DNA of 64,000 bases from Lotus japonicus. Lineage: Eukaryota; Streptophyta; Magnoliopsida; Fabales; Fabaceae. Made by a program: the position numbers and the translations under genes. Below the pieces are notes generated by a model that saw only the letters and a list, made by a program, of their open reading frames with translations, was not told the DNA's origin and made no database searches. The DNA lies in NCBI RefSeq assembly GCF_012489685.1, contig NC_080044.1:16038369-16102368 (forward strand), given 5' to 3'. Of this stretch, positions 12,056 through 23,700 are shown piece after piece (position 1 is the stretch's first letter; each line of letters opens with the position of its first letter).

Positions 12056-12960
12056 TTAATTTTTTAGTGTAATAGTAACTCTTGTTGGTGTCACAAGAAT
12101 GAATGTCATAATAAGAACTTTAATGGTCACATGAAACATTTGGTGATACAAGCTAATTGGGAGACCAATGTGACTAACATTTGAAAGAATCACATACAAA
12201 TTTGCCAGTTTTTGTTGTAGGGTAATTTAAGTGGTTGGTTGTATCGTTCACTGATTGAAGTTACTATTCAATTGTGTACGTTGTATGTATATTACTTATG
12301 ATTCTACTTACCCTTCTCTTTAAATAAAGAAATAAATAGATTACAAAAAATATTTATTTAGTTGAATCAGTCTTCCACTTTGACCACATGGAAAATTAAA
12401 GGACATAAATACTTCAAAACTACCACAGTAATAACCCTTTGATAACGCAACAGACAAATAGTAATAAATTATTTTTAAAATTAATCTAATACTCATTTAA
12501 AATATATTATTGATTTTTATATAGTAAGTCTCGTTGGAGTTACAAGATTGAACGTCATAATAAGAACATTAATTACCACATAAAACATTTGGTTATACAG
12601 GCTAATTGAGAGACCAATGTGACAAACATTTAAAAAAATCAAGGACAATTTTGCCAATTTTTGTCGTAGGGTAATCTAAGTGGTTGGTTGTATAACTCAC
12701 GGACTGAAGTTACTATTCAATCGTGTGTTGTATGTATATTACCTATGGTTCTATTTACCTTTCTCCTAAAATAAAGAAATACATATATTAAAAAAATTAT
12801 TTATTTAGTTGAATCAGCCTATCACTTTGACCACATGAAAAATTAAAGAAGGACATAAATATTTCAAAACTGTCACATTAATAACCCTTTGAAAGAAGTA
12901 GAAAAAATGCAACAAACAAATGGTAATAAATGCCTTTGAAAATTAAATTAATACTCCTTA
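12056..12960 (+). repeat. Internal tandem duplication of about 450 bp
   Basis: Two diverged copies (about 12,056-12,480 and 12,522-12,960) share successive landmarks: AGACCAATGTGAC, AAGTGGTTGGTTGTAT, GAAGTTACTATTCAAT and TTATTTAGTTGAATCAG. Block A has one copy (about 4,530-4,940), and a further partial copy begins block C at about 16,305, so unequal crossing-over within this unit may have driven the zinc-finger gene amplification. Confidence 0.7.
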
Positions 12961-13007
12961 AAATATATTTATGTTTTATATATATTTAATATCTATTTCA
13001 CTAAGTG

Positions 13008-13189
13008 AAATGTTGTGGTGGTTCAAAACTCTTTAAGCAAGTAGTTGGGGGTTCAATTCTCGACTCATGTGAATGAAAAAAACTCATTAGTCAGCCTCTA
13101 CTGCTTAGTGCACTGATGATGAGGCAATGTATTAATCTTACACCTACCAGCTGTAGTGATACCTTGGATAAGATTGTTTTTACCACTTT
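13008..13189 (+). mobile_element. SINE-like tRNA-derived repeat, copy B
   Basis: Homologous to 4,998-5,170; here the putative A box (TGTGGTGGTTCAA) and B box (GGGTTCAATTCTCGAC) are closer to tRNA consensus. Carried by the segmental duplication rather than an independent insertion. Confidence 0.4.
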
Positions 13190-13416
13190 GTTCAAAAAAC
13201 AAATAACGCCTTACCATATTAAAGAGGTAATTCTTTAAAAAAAATATCAATGTGGTAATTAGTCAATTCAATCCAAAATAAAAATTAATGCGAGCAATAA
13301 ATTCATTAAATTCAATTCTACGACTTTATGAGTTATTATTAATTAATGCGACAATGTCCATTTAATTCTCACACGTCAGTCATAAATGTTATGAAAAAAA
13401 ACTACTCCAAAACTCC

Positions 13417-13424
13417 TATATAAG
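13417..13424 (+). promoter_or_regulatory. TATA box of zinc-finger copy B
   Basis: TATATAAG about 100 bases before the ATG of the intact copy, in a segment conserved among the three copies. Confidence 0.65.
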
Positions 13425-13521
13425 GACTCACAATACTCATTGCAAATCACCTTATCCAGATAAGAACCTTCAATTAACTCCCCCTCTCAATCTCCACAAT
13501 CACCAGCCAAGTTTCTTCACC

Positions 13522-14076
13522 ATGGCCAGTACAAACAACTCTAGCCATGCTTCCTTTGCTGCCTACGCTCGAGCAATCGAAAAATATTCTACTCCAGTTA
13601 TATTAACTCCTTGGACAATTGGTGACAATAACCAAACCAAGGTTGGTGTCACTTATGAAGGTGTGAATCCTTCATCTAAATCAACTGTGGATCGTACTGA
13701 GAAGGACATTGTTTCTGGTCATCAGATCAATGAAGATTATGATGGTAAGATTCGTAGTGGTCCACACATAAAAAATGGACCATATCCGTGCCCACAGTGC
13801 GAAAAACAATTTGTGACATCTCAGCACTTTGCTTCGCATACCCGTGATCACTACAAGTATGAAAGCAAAGACCAGAGGAGGAAGAGAACTTTATCAAAAT
13901 TTCAAAGGAGAAATTTTGCCCTTAAAAAGGTTAGTGGTGGACTCACTGTCGTTCCCATTCCTTTTGAGGGTGCAGGGACATCAAGGGTTTCTAGTGAAGA
14001 AGACCCTACTCATGGAATGGAAGCTCTTGGTGATGGATTAGCTGGTGAAAAAATCAAATTAGAGCCTTCTGCATAA
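13522..14076 (+). CDS. Small C2H2 zinc-finger protein, copy B (intact)
   Basis: A 184-residue single-exon protein and the only uninterrupted member of the three tandem copies; likely a nuclear DNA- or protein-binding regulator. The ATG at 13,522 was chosen because the leader and TATA box are conserved upstream and the same ATG context occurs in all copies. One C2H2 finger lies at about residues 91-112: C-x2-C-x12-H-x3-H, in the context PYPCPQCEKQFVTSQHFASH. The usual plant QALGGH helix is replaced by QHFASH. A basic stretch (KDQRRKRTLSKFQRR) follows and may act as a nuclear signal. The C-terminal third is acidic and neutral, and no EAR repression motif (LxLxL) is visible. The family is clear; the target and biological role are unknown. 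Confidence 0.8.
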   Translation: MASTNNSSHASFAAYARAIEKYSTPVILTPWTIGDNNQTKVGVTYEGVNPSSKSTVDRTEKDIVSGHQINEDYDGKIRSGPHIKNGPYPCPQCEKQFVTSQHFASHTRDHYKYESKDQRRKRTLSKFQRRNFALKKVSGGLTVVPIPFEGAGTSRVSSEEDPTHGMEALGDGLAGEKIKLEPSA

Positions 14077-16304
14077 TTTCTCTAATGTGTTTGAATAATG
14101 TCAGTTTTTAGGGTTTCGTATCCTTGTGTCGTTTGTAGTGTTGGTGTTGTTGTTTGGGTCAGGAAGCCAATGTTAAGGGCTTTAATATTTAGGCATTTGT
14201 GCTTATAAACATTTATGTATGACCTATCGCCATCAATATTTTGTTTTTTTTTGCTGCTTGGACTTTCATCTGTTTGACTTAGTGATTAATCTTTCAATTT
14301 TCCAGTAATATATCAGTGTTTTTGTTTTTGTCATTAAATACTAGATTCGTGTTGATGTGAACTATAGCTTTGTTTTACCTCATAGATAACAACCTTTCAA
14401 AGTCAATAATTTTTTTTGAATGACACTTACACTCAATAATATATATTAAGGACTAAACTCAAGTGAAATGACACTTACAAATTAATCAAGTTTCACACTG
14501 ATAGAAATACAATAAAGTACCACAAAATCACAATACATTATAGGCTGGCATGTCTTTAAGCTAAAATATGATACTGAATTGGTATAATAGCCTAGAAGTT
14601 GGTTGTGACACCTTGACAGGTGGAGAAGATATGGTGAGCTTTTTGACATATAAATAGGGTTTGCCTTCCAGGACTACTATGAATGGTGGCCTTGCTTCTT
14701 GGATACTTGTGTATTATGTCTTAGTCCCTTTGCACTTGCTCCCTTGTGTAGCAATTGAGTTGTTCTACTAATTTCATCTTTTTCATTTTTGTACTCCTAC
14801 CTTTGTTCTGGTTGTGACTACTCATGTGCTCCCTATTAATAATTTTTTTGGCTTATAAAAAATATCATAGGCTCGCTTGATTTAAATTACTTAAACATTA
14901 GAAAATTGAAAATAAAAAAGGAAAGAAAAATACACTCATCCACAAAAACAATTTGCTCTAGATCTCTAAATAGTTAGAACTCAACTTCAACGTCTTTTTT
15001 GACCTTGATAGAGATGTGTGCTTCAGTATTGCGCTGACTGTGCTATCGTACTGCTTGATGCTAGATTCAATTGGATGGGCTGGACAAGAGAAGAGGTAAC
15101 CTTCATTGCAACTTCCATTGATCGAGTGTTAGTTGCTTTTTCTTTTGACCCAGGTGGGAAAGTTTACCAAGCCAACCTTTGCTTTTGTAGTTCTCCCAAG
15201 GACAACTCGTCTATTCTCAAAGCCCTTATTTTTGAAATAAATTTGGCAAAAATATAACTCTTCTAAAAAATACACTATACTGAGTTTTGAACTCCATAAG
15301 AGTCCAACAATCGTCGACATATGGTTTTGGCATTAACATCGAATTCAACTAAAAAACCAAAGGTGACAATGACAATTACAATGAATGATGACATAGAGAA
15401 GGAAATGAAAAAGAAAATAAGTGACAATATAAGATAACCACCATGTGCATATTGTCATTGATAGTGCCTTTGCGATAACAAGTCACACATATACAAAATA
15501 CTTCACAAAATTTCAAGTTTCTACCAATTTTCACTAGTTCAAGACCAATGGTAGACTAATAAAGAAATTAAGAAAAAAATCATTATGATCAAGAACATGT
15601 TGGAGATGTTGTTGATATAAAACTGCCCCAAAAATATCATACCAAATACCAGTTTATATAATATTTGAATAAGTTAATGCTCGACACGCGTATATATAGA
15701 AAAAAAATTCACATCACTTTGAATTATATGCTTTCTTGCTACTTCATACTTGTCGTATTTAAAAGTTATAACAAGTTTATACTTGGCGTATATAATTCTC
15801 ATTCAAATTGTATTCTGTTTTAATCATATTACTTGTTATGATTAAAATATCTATTAAGCTTATGTTATATTTTAAATTAATGAATTATTGGATTTTGTAT
15901 AAAGTTTTATTTAATTTTGACTTAGATGACAATTTGGCTGGAATCCCTAATATTAACTAAGAAGACTCATCTAAAAACAAATAAAACAATCTAAAGTCGA
16001 CGAAATCTATTGAAGTGTGTGAGTTCCAATTAATGACATTTAAAAGTTCTTAAAAAGGTTTTTCTAAATTTTTTTACATGAAAATGTTAAATGGTAAAGT
16101 AATATGCAGAAGATCGCATAGGAGTTCCTTGAAAGAGTTGTCAATTGAGGTAAAAATTGTGTTAGTATTTCTAGGTTAAGTAGTTTATTCCTATCAAAAC
16201 CTTTTACATATTCATCGATAATTATACTGAAGCTTTATAAAGAATTTGAAAAAAGTAAGTATTCATTCAAAGGATGAGAGCTATCAATTAAAGAGTGAAT
16301 CGCT
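14077..16304. other. 3' flank of copy B, collinear with block A
   Basis: Collinear with 6,057-8,880 but without the TRIM and LINE insertions. Block B keeps about 145 bp around 15,070-15,215 that are absent from block A, and this creates an isolated open frame (15,018-15,257) with no recognisable motif. No gene called. Confidence 0.6.
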
Positions 16305-16593
16305 CAATCGTGTGTTGTATGTATATTACCTATGGTTCTATTTACCTTTCTCCTAAAATAAAGAAATATATAGATTAAAAATATTATTTATTTAGTTGAA
16401 TCAGCCTCTCACTTTGACTACATGAAATATTAAAGAAGGACATAAATATTTCAAAACTGTCACATTAATAACCCTTTGAAAGAAGCAGAAAAGATGCAAC
16501 AAACAAATGGTAATAAATGTCTTTCAAAATTAAATTAATACTCATTAAAATATATTTATGTTTTATATATATTTAATATCTATTTCACTAAGT

Positions 16594-16772
16594 GAAGTGT
16601 TGTGGTGGTTCAACACTCTTTAAGCAAGTAGTTGGGGATTCAATTCTCGACTCATGCGAATGAAAAAAACTTATTAGTCAGCCTCTACTGCTTAGTGCAC
16701 TGATGATGAGGCAATGTATTAGTCTTACAACTTCCAGCTATAGTGATACCTTGGATAAGATTGTTTTTACCA
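16594..16772 (+). mobile_element. SINE-like tRNA-derived repeat, copy C
   Basis: Third copy of the unit at 4,998 and 13,008, with the same A-box and B-box-like motifs. Moved by the block duplication. Confidence 0.4.
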
Positions 16773-16818
16773 CTTTGTTAAAAAACAAATAACACCTTAC
16801 CACATTAATGTGGTAATT

Positions 16819-18151
16819 GGCTTAATCGCACTTTTGGTCCCCCACGAAAGCGATGTGTGCCATCAGGGTCCCTAAAAATCTCATTATGCATCCCCAACGT
16901 TAACCTCCGTTAACAGTTTTGATCCCTAGGCAGTTTTCCATCCAAAAATTAATGGTTTCGGGGATCAAAAGTGTAATTAAGCTGAAAAGATTCTTGAAAA
17001 ATAAAAAATCCAAAAACATTAATGTTGTTCTTCATCTTCATCATCTTCCTCTATTATCTTCAAACCCAAAATCCGAGAAATATCCAAAAAAATCAAACCC
17101 ATAGCAGACCCAGATTACACATCTTAACACCCCACACTACTACTTTTTTGAAAAAACCAAACTCATTGCAAACAAAAACTGGGGAAAACGCTACATAGCA
17201 TACCACACCCCACCATGTAACCCCAAATACTCCATCCAAAATCCTCCATACTCACCCAATGCCCATAGAAAAACCATAAATAACAAATCCACTAGCCACC
17301 TATAAACAGCATATCAGCAACAGCCACAGCATATGCGAGGGAGTACACCGGGTTCAAAATTTTCAGATCTGAAAGCATTCCCCAAAAGACCCGTAGCACA
17401 TGAACCTAGAAGCATTGAAAGACTCCAAGAGAGTCAAATTTGTGAGAGAACCTGTTCACGTTGACAGCCACCACTCTAGAGAATCAAAGCTGCAAGCCAC
17501 CACTGCGCACCTTCTGAAGCCATCTTCATCGTTGTTCCTCACCGCAGTAATCACCCTGGAAGCCACTGATCTCTATCTCTCTCTCTCTCTCTCTCTCTTT
17601 CGTAAGTGGAAAACCTGAATCTTGTCTGATTTCTGGATTGATTTAGGTTTTATAAGATTATAGGGTTGATTGGGGCAAGCTGATTTCTGGGTTTATTACT
17701 TCTATGTATGCTGATTTCTGAGTTTATTGATCCGAAACCTAATCCCCAATCTTGGTGGATGAAGGTGAGAAGGTTTGGTTCAAGAGTGGGTGAAGGTGAT
17801 TTTGATTAGAGTGGGAGGATTTTTTATTTATTGGGAGGATAAATTTTATTTTGATTTAGTACGTTTAGATGAAGATAATGGAAAAATGGAATGAAGACAA
17901 TGAATATCTGGGTTTTTCAGATGAAGGTTTCTATCCTAACAATCATGTTTTTTGGGTTTTTAAGTTTATTTTATTGTTATGGTTTAATTAAATTTTTGTC
18001 CTTAGAAACGTTAGTTTTTGGATGGAAAACTGTTCGGGGACCAAAACTGTTAACGGAGGTTAACGTTGGGGATGCAGAATGGGATTTTTAAAGTTTAGGG
18101 ACCCCGATGGCACATATCGCTTTCGTGGGGGACCAAAAGTGCGATTAAGTC
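16819..18151. mobile_element. Mutator-like element, non-autonomous, 1,333 bp
   Basis: Inverted ends read GGCTTAATCGCACTTTTGG on the left and, reverse-complemented, GACTTAATCGCACTTTTGG on the right; similarity extends about 130 bases inward (for example CCAACGTTAACCTCCGTTAA). A 9-bp target duplication, GTGGTAATT, flanks it (16,810-16,818 and 18,152-18,160). Block B shows the uninterrupted site. No transposase is encoded. The interior has open frames (17,400-17,618 and 17,891-18,091) with no known motif; a captured host fragment is possible but unproven. Confidence 0.88.
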
Positions 18152-18448
18152 GTGGTAATTCTTTAAAAAAAATATTAATGTGGTAATTAGTCAACTCAAC
18201 TCAAAATAAAAATTAATGCGAGCAATCAATTCATTGAATTCAATTATACGACTTTATTGGTTATTATTAACTAATGCGACAATGTCCATTAAATTCTCAC
18301 ACGTAAGCCATATGTTATGAAAAAAAACTAATGATAAACTCTTATATAATGACTCACAAAACTCATTGCAAATCACCTTATCCACATAAGAACCTTCAAC
18401 TCACTCCCTCTCTCAATCACCACAATCACCCAGCCCAGCTTCTTCACC

Positions 18449-18476
18449 ATGGCCAATACAAACAACTCTAGCCATG
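18449..18476 (+). pseudogene. C2H2 zinc-finger gene, copy C, 5' stub
   Basis: The conserved leader, TATA box (18,343) and first nine codons (MANTNNSSH) are present, then the LTR of element C begins at 18,477. The rest of the gene is not found to the right within the window, so it was lost when the region beyond the retrotransposon was rearranged. Confidence 0.85.
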
Positions 18477-19366
18477 TGTTCCGTGCTAGAACATAGAGAG
18501 GGAAGGTAGTGCCCAAAGTATGAGGAAGGTGATGAGAATGCTTAGAGAGAGAAACTCTAACCGCTTAGAGGGAGAAACTGTAACCGCTTAGAGGGAGAAA
18601 CTCTAACCGCTTAGAGAGAGAAAGTATAACTGAATTTCAATGCTATTATTATTCAAATGAGCTAAGAGTCCCTTACAGTTGGTATTCCCCTCCTATTTAT
18701 AGAGGTGGAGGTTGGCTTTGGCGCTCTTAGTCTGTCCGAATGGGCCAGTTGGGCCTCGGGAAGGGAGGCCCAAGGTCATGGCGCGTCCCACGCCCAAGGT
18801 CGGGTCTCCTGGGCAAGGGACCCTGGGGTCTCGCCCAGTCCACAAGTCCACAAGACACCGAGCTCGAAGCATGAGAGCTAAGTGTGTCTTTAAGCAAGAA
18901 ACAAGGCGAGAGCCCTAAGGATGCCGACTAAAACTTAAAAACTTAAAATCTAGAAGTAAAAAACGATGGCCAACACGGCCTGATAAAAAAAGCCTTTTGC
19001 AATCGACACTTTGGGCCTTCAGCTACGCCCTCTTCTTCCGGGCGACCCCAGTCCACAAGCAGGCTTGTGGTGGGGGCTTCTAGTCCACCCGCCTCACCAT
19101 AGTTATGCACGTGCCTTGAATCGTGGAACTCTGTCGCTTGTTGTGTCCATCCCACGCGTCGAGCCTTGAAGTGACGCCAGGGTCAGTGAATCCACAAAAT
19201 CTCAACCGCTACCTTTGACATGTCCCTTCCAGTCACATCACAACTTTGACAATTTGAATTTTAACCAATTGGCAGCAACCGTTGCAGCTTTTCTTTTAAT
19301 GCGTCTTTCTCACTCCCCAGAATTTCGCAACTGCAATCATGTCATTTCCTGACGTCATGGGGCACA
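18477..19366 (-). mobile_element. 3' LTR of retrotransposon C (minus strand)
   Basis: About 890 bp. On the minus strand it starts TGTGCCCCATGACGTC and ends TAGCACGGAACA. Directly before its start (plus 19,367-19,382) is a purine tract on the minus strand, GGAGGAAAAAGGGAGG, the expected polypurine tract. CTATAAATAG (18,693-18,702, minus) is a TATA box. Four 23-bp repeats with CGCTTAGAG cores occupy about 18,539-18,630. It cut the zinc-finger stub; the partner LTR and target duplication are not in the window. The PPT and TATA orientation fix the strand. Confidence 0.7.
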
Positions 19367-20771
19367 ACCTCCCTTTTTCCTCCACCTCTCTCGGTAACCG
19401 TCCACAACTTCTTCCTACACGTCCCCCTCTGCACGTCACTCCCCGCTTATAACAGCATTATCTTACTAACCCCTTTCGTTCCTTTACGATTACGAACCTT
19501 TGCTTCATCACCCTTACGCGAACTTGTCCAATGTTAAAATTACCTTTATTCCTTGCAATCCCTCTTCAATGACTCCAAAGCGCCAGACCAAAAGCTCCAA
19601 ACGTAATGTCGTCGCTACCACCTGTTTACACCAAATTTTGGTAAAACAAATAGAGAATCCAATGATCAATCTGGGGACTGGATTCGAGTCCTCTTGAGTT
19701 CTTTGGTGAAAACGTTTGAGTGTCAATTCCAGATTTTTTCATGAAGAACAAGATAAAGTAAAGAAATTGAGGCAAATAAAGGCAAAATAAAAGGGAAAAA
19801 GAAGAAAAGATGAAACAATATGAATTGAAATGCAAAGTAGATGAGATTACACCACAATCATGCTCATGATCTCCTAATTGCCATTTGTCTGTGTGATTGA
19901 CTTGTTGGTTTTCAGAGTCTAAGAGCCTAAATGTGTGAAATCTAATTATTCTTAGTTACAACCTACTATTTATAATGTTTGAAATAAAACTGCTAACATA
20001 ATCCTATGATTAAGATTTAAACATAGAAAATAACTTCCTAATCAGAGCCTTTGATTTCTTGTAACCGCCATCTTCAGTTCTGCTTCTGCCTTGCTAGATC
20101 TCCTTTCTTCCATTTTGCTTCCAACACTGTTGCATTTCTTCTTTTGCTATCGAAATCCTTTGCCTTTGGTCGAAATATACTTGTCTAGTGCCACACAAAG
20201 AATGTCGAAATATTACTCCATATACTACAAGCACCCAGACTTAAGTTCACAATATATATTAAAGGTCGAATATTATATAACATTGTCTTTGAATCATGAT
20301 GCCACTATTTCGACCTTGGGAAACATAAACAAAGTCACTATATAATTCCAAGATTAATGATCGAACATATCTTAACTTCACAGGCAACATGAAACTTAAA
20401 TTGTCTTTGGTTTATTGGCTTATCAATTTGGCATGAGAATTTGACCAATAATGAGTATGAATTTCGACCCAGCAAGCTATAACATTCGACATGTATGTAT
20501 TTGACAATAATTTAGCAGTAAGATAAAAACTACACTAAAACATAACATGTATCTATGTGCACCATATCTCAATAATTAATTTCTAAACCTGAGAATTTTG
20601 GTGTAAACAGAGGCCCCCCAAAATGTTGTTTCTCGAAGGAAGTGAGAGGAATAACATTTTGAATTATGCCACAAAATTAACTAAACATTGTATGGCTTTC
20701 TTAAATAACTTGGCCAATTCCTTGGGGAAAGCTTATGAGGATTTCAGCCACATTTTTTTTATATAGGGACT

Positions 20772-23700
20772 TGCTAGCACCAAAATTTACAGGTTTGGAA
20801 ATTAGCCATTGAGATATGGTGTACATGGATGCATGACATGTTTCAGTGTAATTTATACTTTACTGCCAAATTAGTAGAAGTTGCTGGGGTCGAAATTGTA
20901 ATTAAGGATATCTTGGACCAGTATTTCGACCAGATAGGAGAAAACACTTCTTCGACCCAAGTGTTGATAGTATATAAATCAATGGCAAAGGCTATTAGAC
21001 AGAGTGAGAAAACATGGCAACATGTTAATGCCAAGGTGTACTTTAGTCGAAATATATATATGACATATATTGGCAGAGTTACTCGAAGTTATATGTTGGA
21101 GGCTAATGGATTTGGCTACTATTATATACTATGCCAAGGTCAATCTCTTCTAGATTTTAGATTGAGATTGTGGCAATACCAATCATGAGATTACTGGAAC
21201 ATGATTTGGATGCTATATATGTATGCATATTAAGAATTGATAGAGCTCGACATAGTGATGTTTTCGACTAAACCATGAACAACATTTGAAGCCACTTTTT
21301 CGATGAAGATATGGAGACCCTCGAAGGAACAAAGGATGAAGAGTCAGCAGCAGAAGTTATGAGGTGGAAAGTTACCGGAAGAGGTTGTCAAAGGAAGCAG
21401 TTACTAGCACTTACTTAGTGGCTTAAGTGGAGGTTATTAGTGGCTTAGGCAGTTTATTTTAAATAAACACATGTCCTTTAGTGGGCAAGAGTAGTTATCA
21501 GAAACTTAGTCTATAAATACTAGTTCAAATTGTAATGTAAGTAGACTCACACAATTACTCAAAACTCTCCATGGATGCCTTCAAGTCTCATGTGACATAT
21601 GGCTACAAAGAGACTAAGAGTGTGCTGTGATTCTCACATTTAATTTTCAATGCAATTTCATTTCCTTGCCATTTTGATTTCCTTTTACTTTCTGTTCTTC
21701 TTTTTTTTTTTCCTTTCAATCTTTTACCTTTCCCTTTTGTTCATACCGTTCTTCACAAAAACCCAGCCTTGACATTTAAAACGTCTTCACTAAAGAACCC
21801 GAAGAGGACTCCAAATCCGGTCCTTAAATTGCTTTTGGATTCTGCTTGTTTACCAAAATTCAGCGTAAACAAATTGGCACACCTGGTGGGACCATTTTTG
21901 TGGAAACTAAGTTTTAAAGTGTCATTTATATCTGGCCTTGAATCTATTTGGGTTTCAGGATTCAATATTAAGACCATAAGTGATTTGACATTGTTCGTGT
22001 ATCCAATATCACTATACCCAGATTTCTTTACTTGATAAAGGCCATATTTTTCTTATATATCACTAGTTTCATACAAAGGAGATATATTTGGCCTCTAAAT
22101 TGAATTCGAATTTGGATCAAAAGCTGGAGTCCACCGCCAATTATAATTGGTCCTTTTGATTTCAATTTAAGAAGTGAAGAATTTGAGAAAATGTTTAATG
22201 GCAGAATGATAAATGATGCCATTTCTGAAAATTCTGGGCAGAGAGCAAATCAAAATGGTCAAGAACATACCCAGTTCAACACATTGGGAATGACCATGCC
22301 TTTGATTCAAAGTGGTTCAATGAATTTATTTCCTTCAAATTCAACCACTAATATTGATTTACAATTAATAAGGCAACAAATTGACGAGAGTAAGTACAAC
22401 ATGGTGAACATGTTGACACAACAGATGTCAACTATGCTTAATCCTCTCATTCAAAATACTCAACACTTGACTCGACAATTGTGTCGAATTGCTGATGTTT
22501 TTGGAGCACCGCCTTTGAACCAAACGTTCCAGCAAGTTCCTGATTATGGTCAAAGTGTGCCTCTAAATTTTACTCAACATGAAGTTCAGAATTTTAGTCA
22601 AAATGAGCCTCAAAATTTGCCTCAAGATCAGAATTTTGGTCCAAACGAAGTTTTGAATGGACAAGAAAATTCAGTCCAGAATCAGCCACAGAATTTTGAT
22701 CAGAATTTAGACAACAATGTCTTAGTTAATCGAAATCAAAATGACTATGGGGGGCCACAAAAGTCGAAGAAGTTCTAAATCATCATGGTTTCAATGTTGG
22801 ATATGCCAATCGTCCAAATTTCACGTCTCCGTTTTCTGAAGTAGTTCTTCAAGCAGAACTTCCAAGGGGAGGAAATGTTCCAAAAGTTACTAAATTTTCA
22901 GGAGACACAGGTGAATCAACTGTTGAACATATTGCAAGGTACCAGCTTGAAATTGGTGATCTTGCTAACAATGAACAGTTGAAAATGAAATATTTTCCAA
23001 GTTCCTTGACGAAGAATGCTTTCACATGGTTTACTACTCTACCTCCTAATTCGATCCATAATTGGAATGAATTGGAGATGGCTTTTCATGAGCAATTCTT
23101 TAGAGGAGAAACCAAAGTGTCATTACTGGACTTGGCTAATGTTGAGAGGCAACCGAATGAGCCAATAGATGACTACTTAATTCGATTTAGGCATATGGAA
23201 ACTAGATGTTCTACTCATGTGCCTGAATTCAAATTAGTAAAAATGGCTATTGGGGGCCTAGACTATTCAATTAAAAAGAATTTGGTTAATGATGAGTTCA
23301 TAGATATGACTCAATTGGCTCATAAGGTTAAAAGAGTAGAGAAACTAAGGCTTGAGAAATACAAGCCTGAAGAAGTTTTTCAAGGAGAAGAAAGTTCTTG
23401 CATAAGAGCCACTCAGAATCCTGAAATTGGTCAAGATGAAATTGATCAATCTGATGAGGATAGTGGTAGTGATGAAAATGAAGTGAATATGGCTGAATTT
23501 AAGCCAAAGTCTCCCTATACTTATGAAGATGGGAGCAAAAGAAAATTTCCAGCAAAATCCTTTAAAGAATTGAAGACTACAAGTGGCTATCAGAAGGTTA
23601 TGGTGAAAAGGAGCCAGAATTTTCCAAGGACCTCAAGCCCAAAAGGGGTTGGCTGAAATATAAATATTTTTGTTTGAAATTCGGCATACATTGCAGGAAT

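Larger units (their letters stand above)
10564..13416. other. Start of tandem block B, no gene until copy B
   Basis: From 10,979 the sequence repeats the window's first bases, and from about 11,228 it follows 3,381 onward, so this is the second copy of the duplicated block. It lacks the Stowaway element of block A. No conserved open frame is present; short frames such as 11,442-11,714 have no counterpart in block A. Confidence 0.65.
16305..18476 (+). repeat. Third, truncated tandem block C
   Basis: Starts inside the 450-bp unit (compare 12,715 onwards) and follows block B through the SINE-like repeat, the TATA box and the first codons of the zinc-finger gene. It contains a Mutator-like insertion and ends where LTR element C inserted. 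The order of events is duplication, then the two insertions. Confidence 0.75.

Noticed and set aside
15018..15257. 79-codon frame in block B
   Set aside because: Absent from block A because of an indel and without motif; not supported as a gene.
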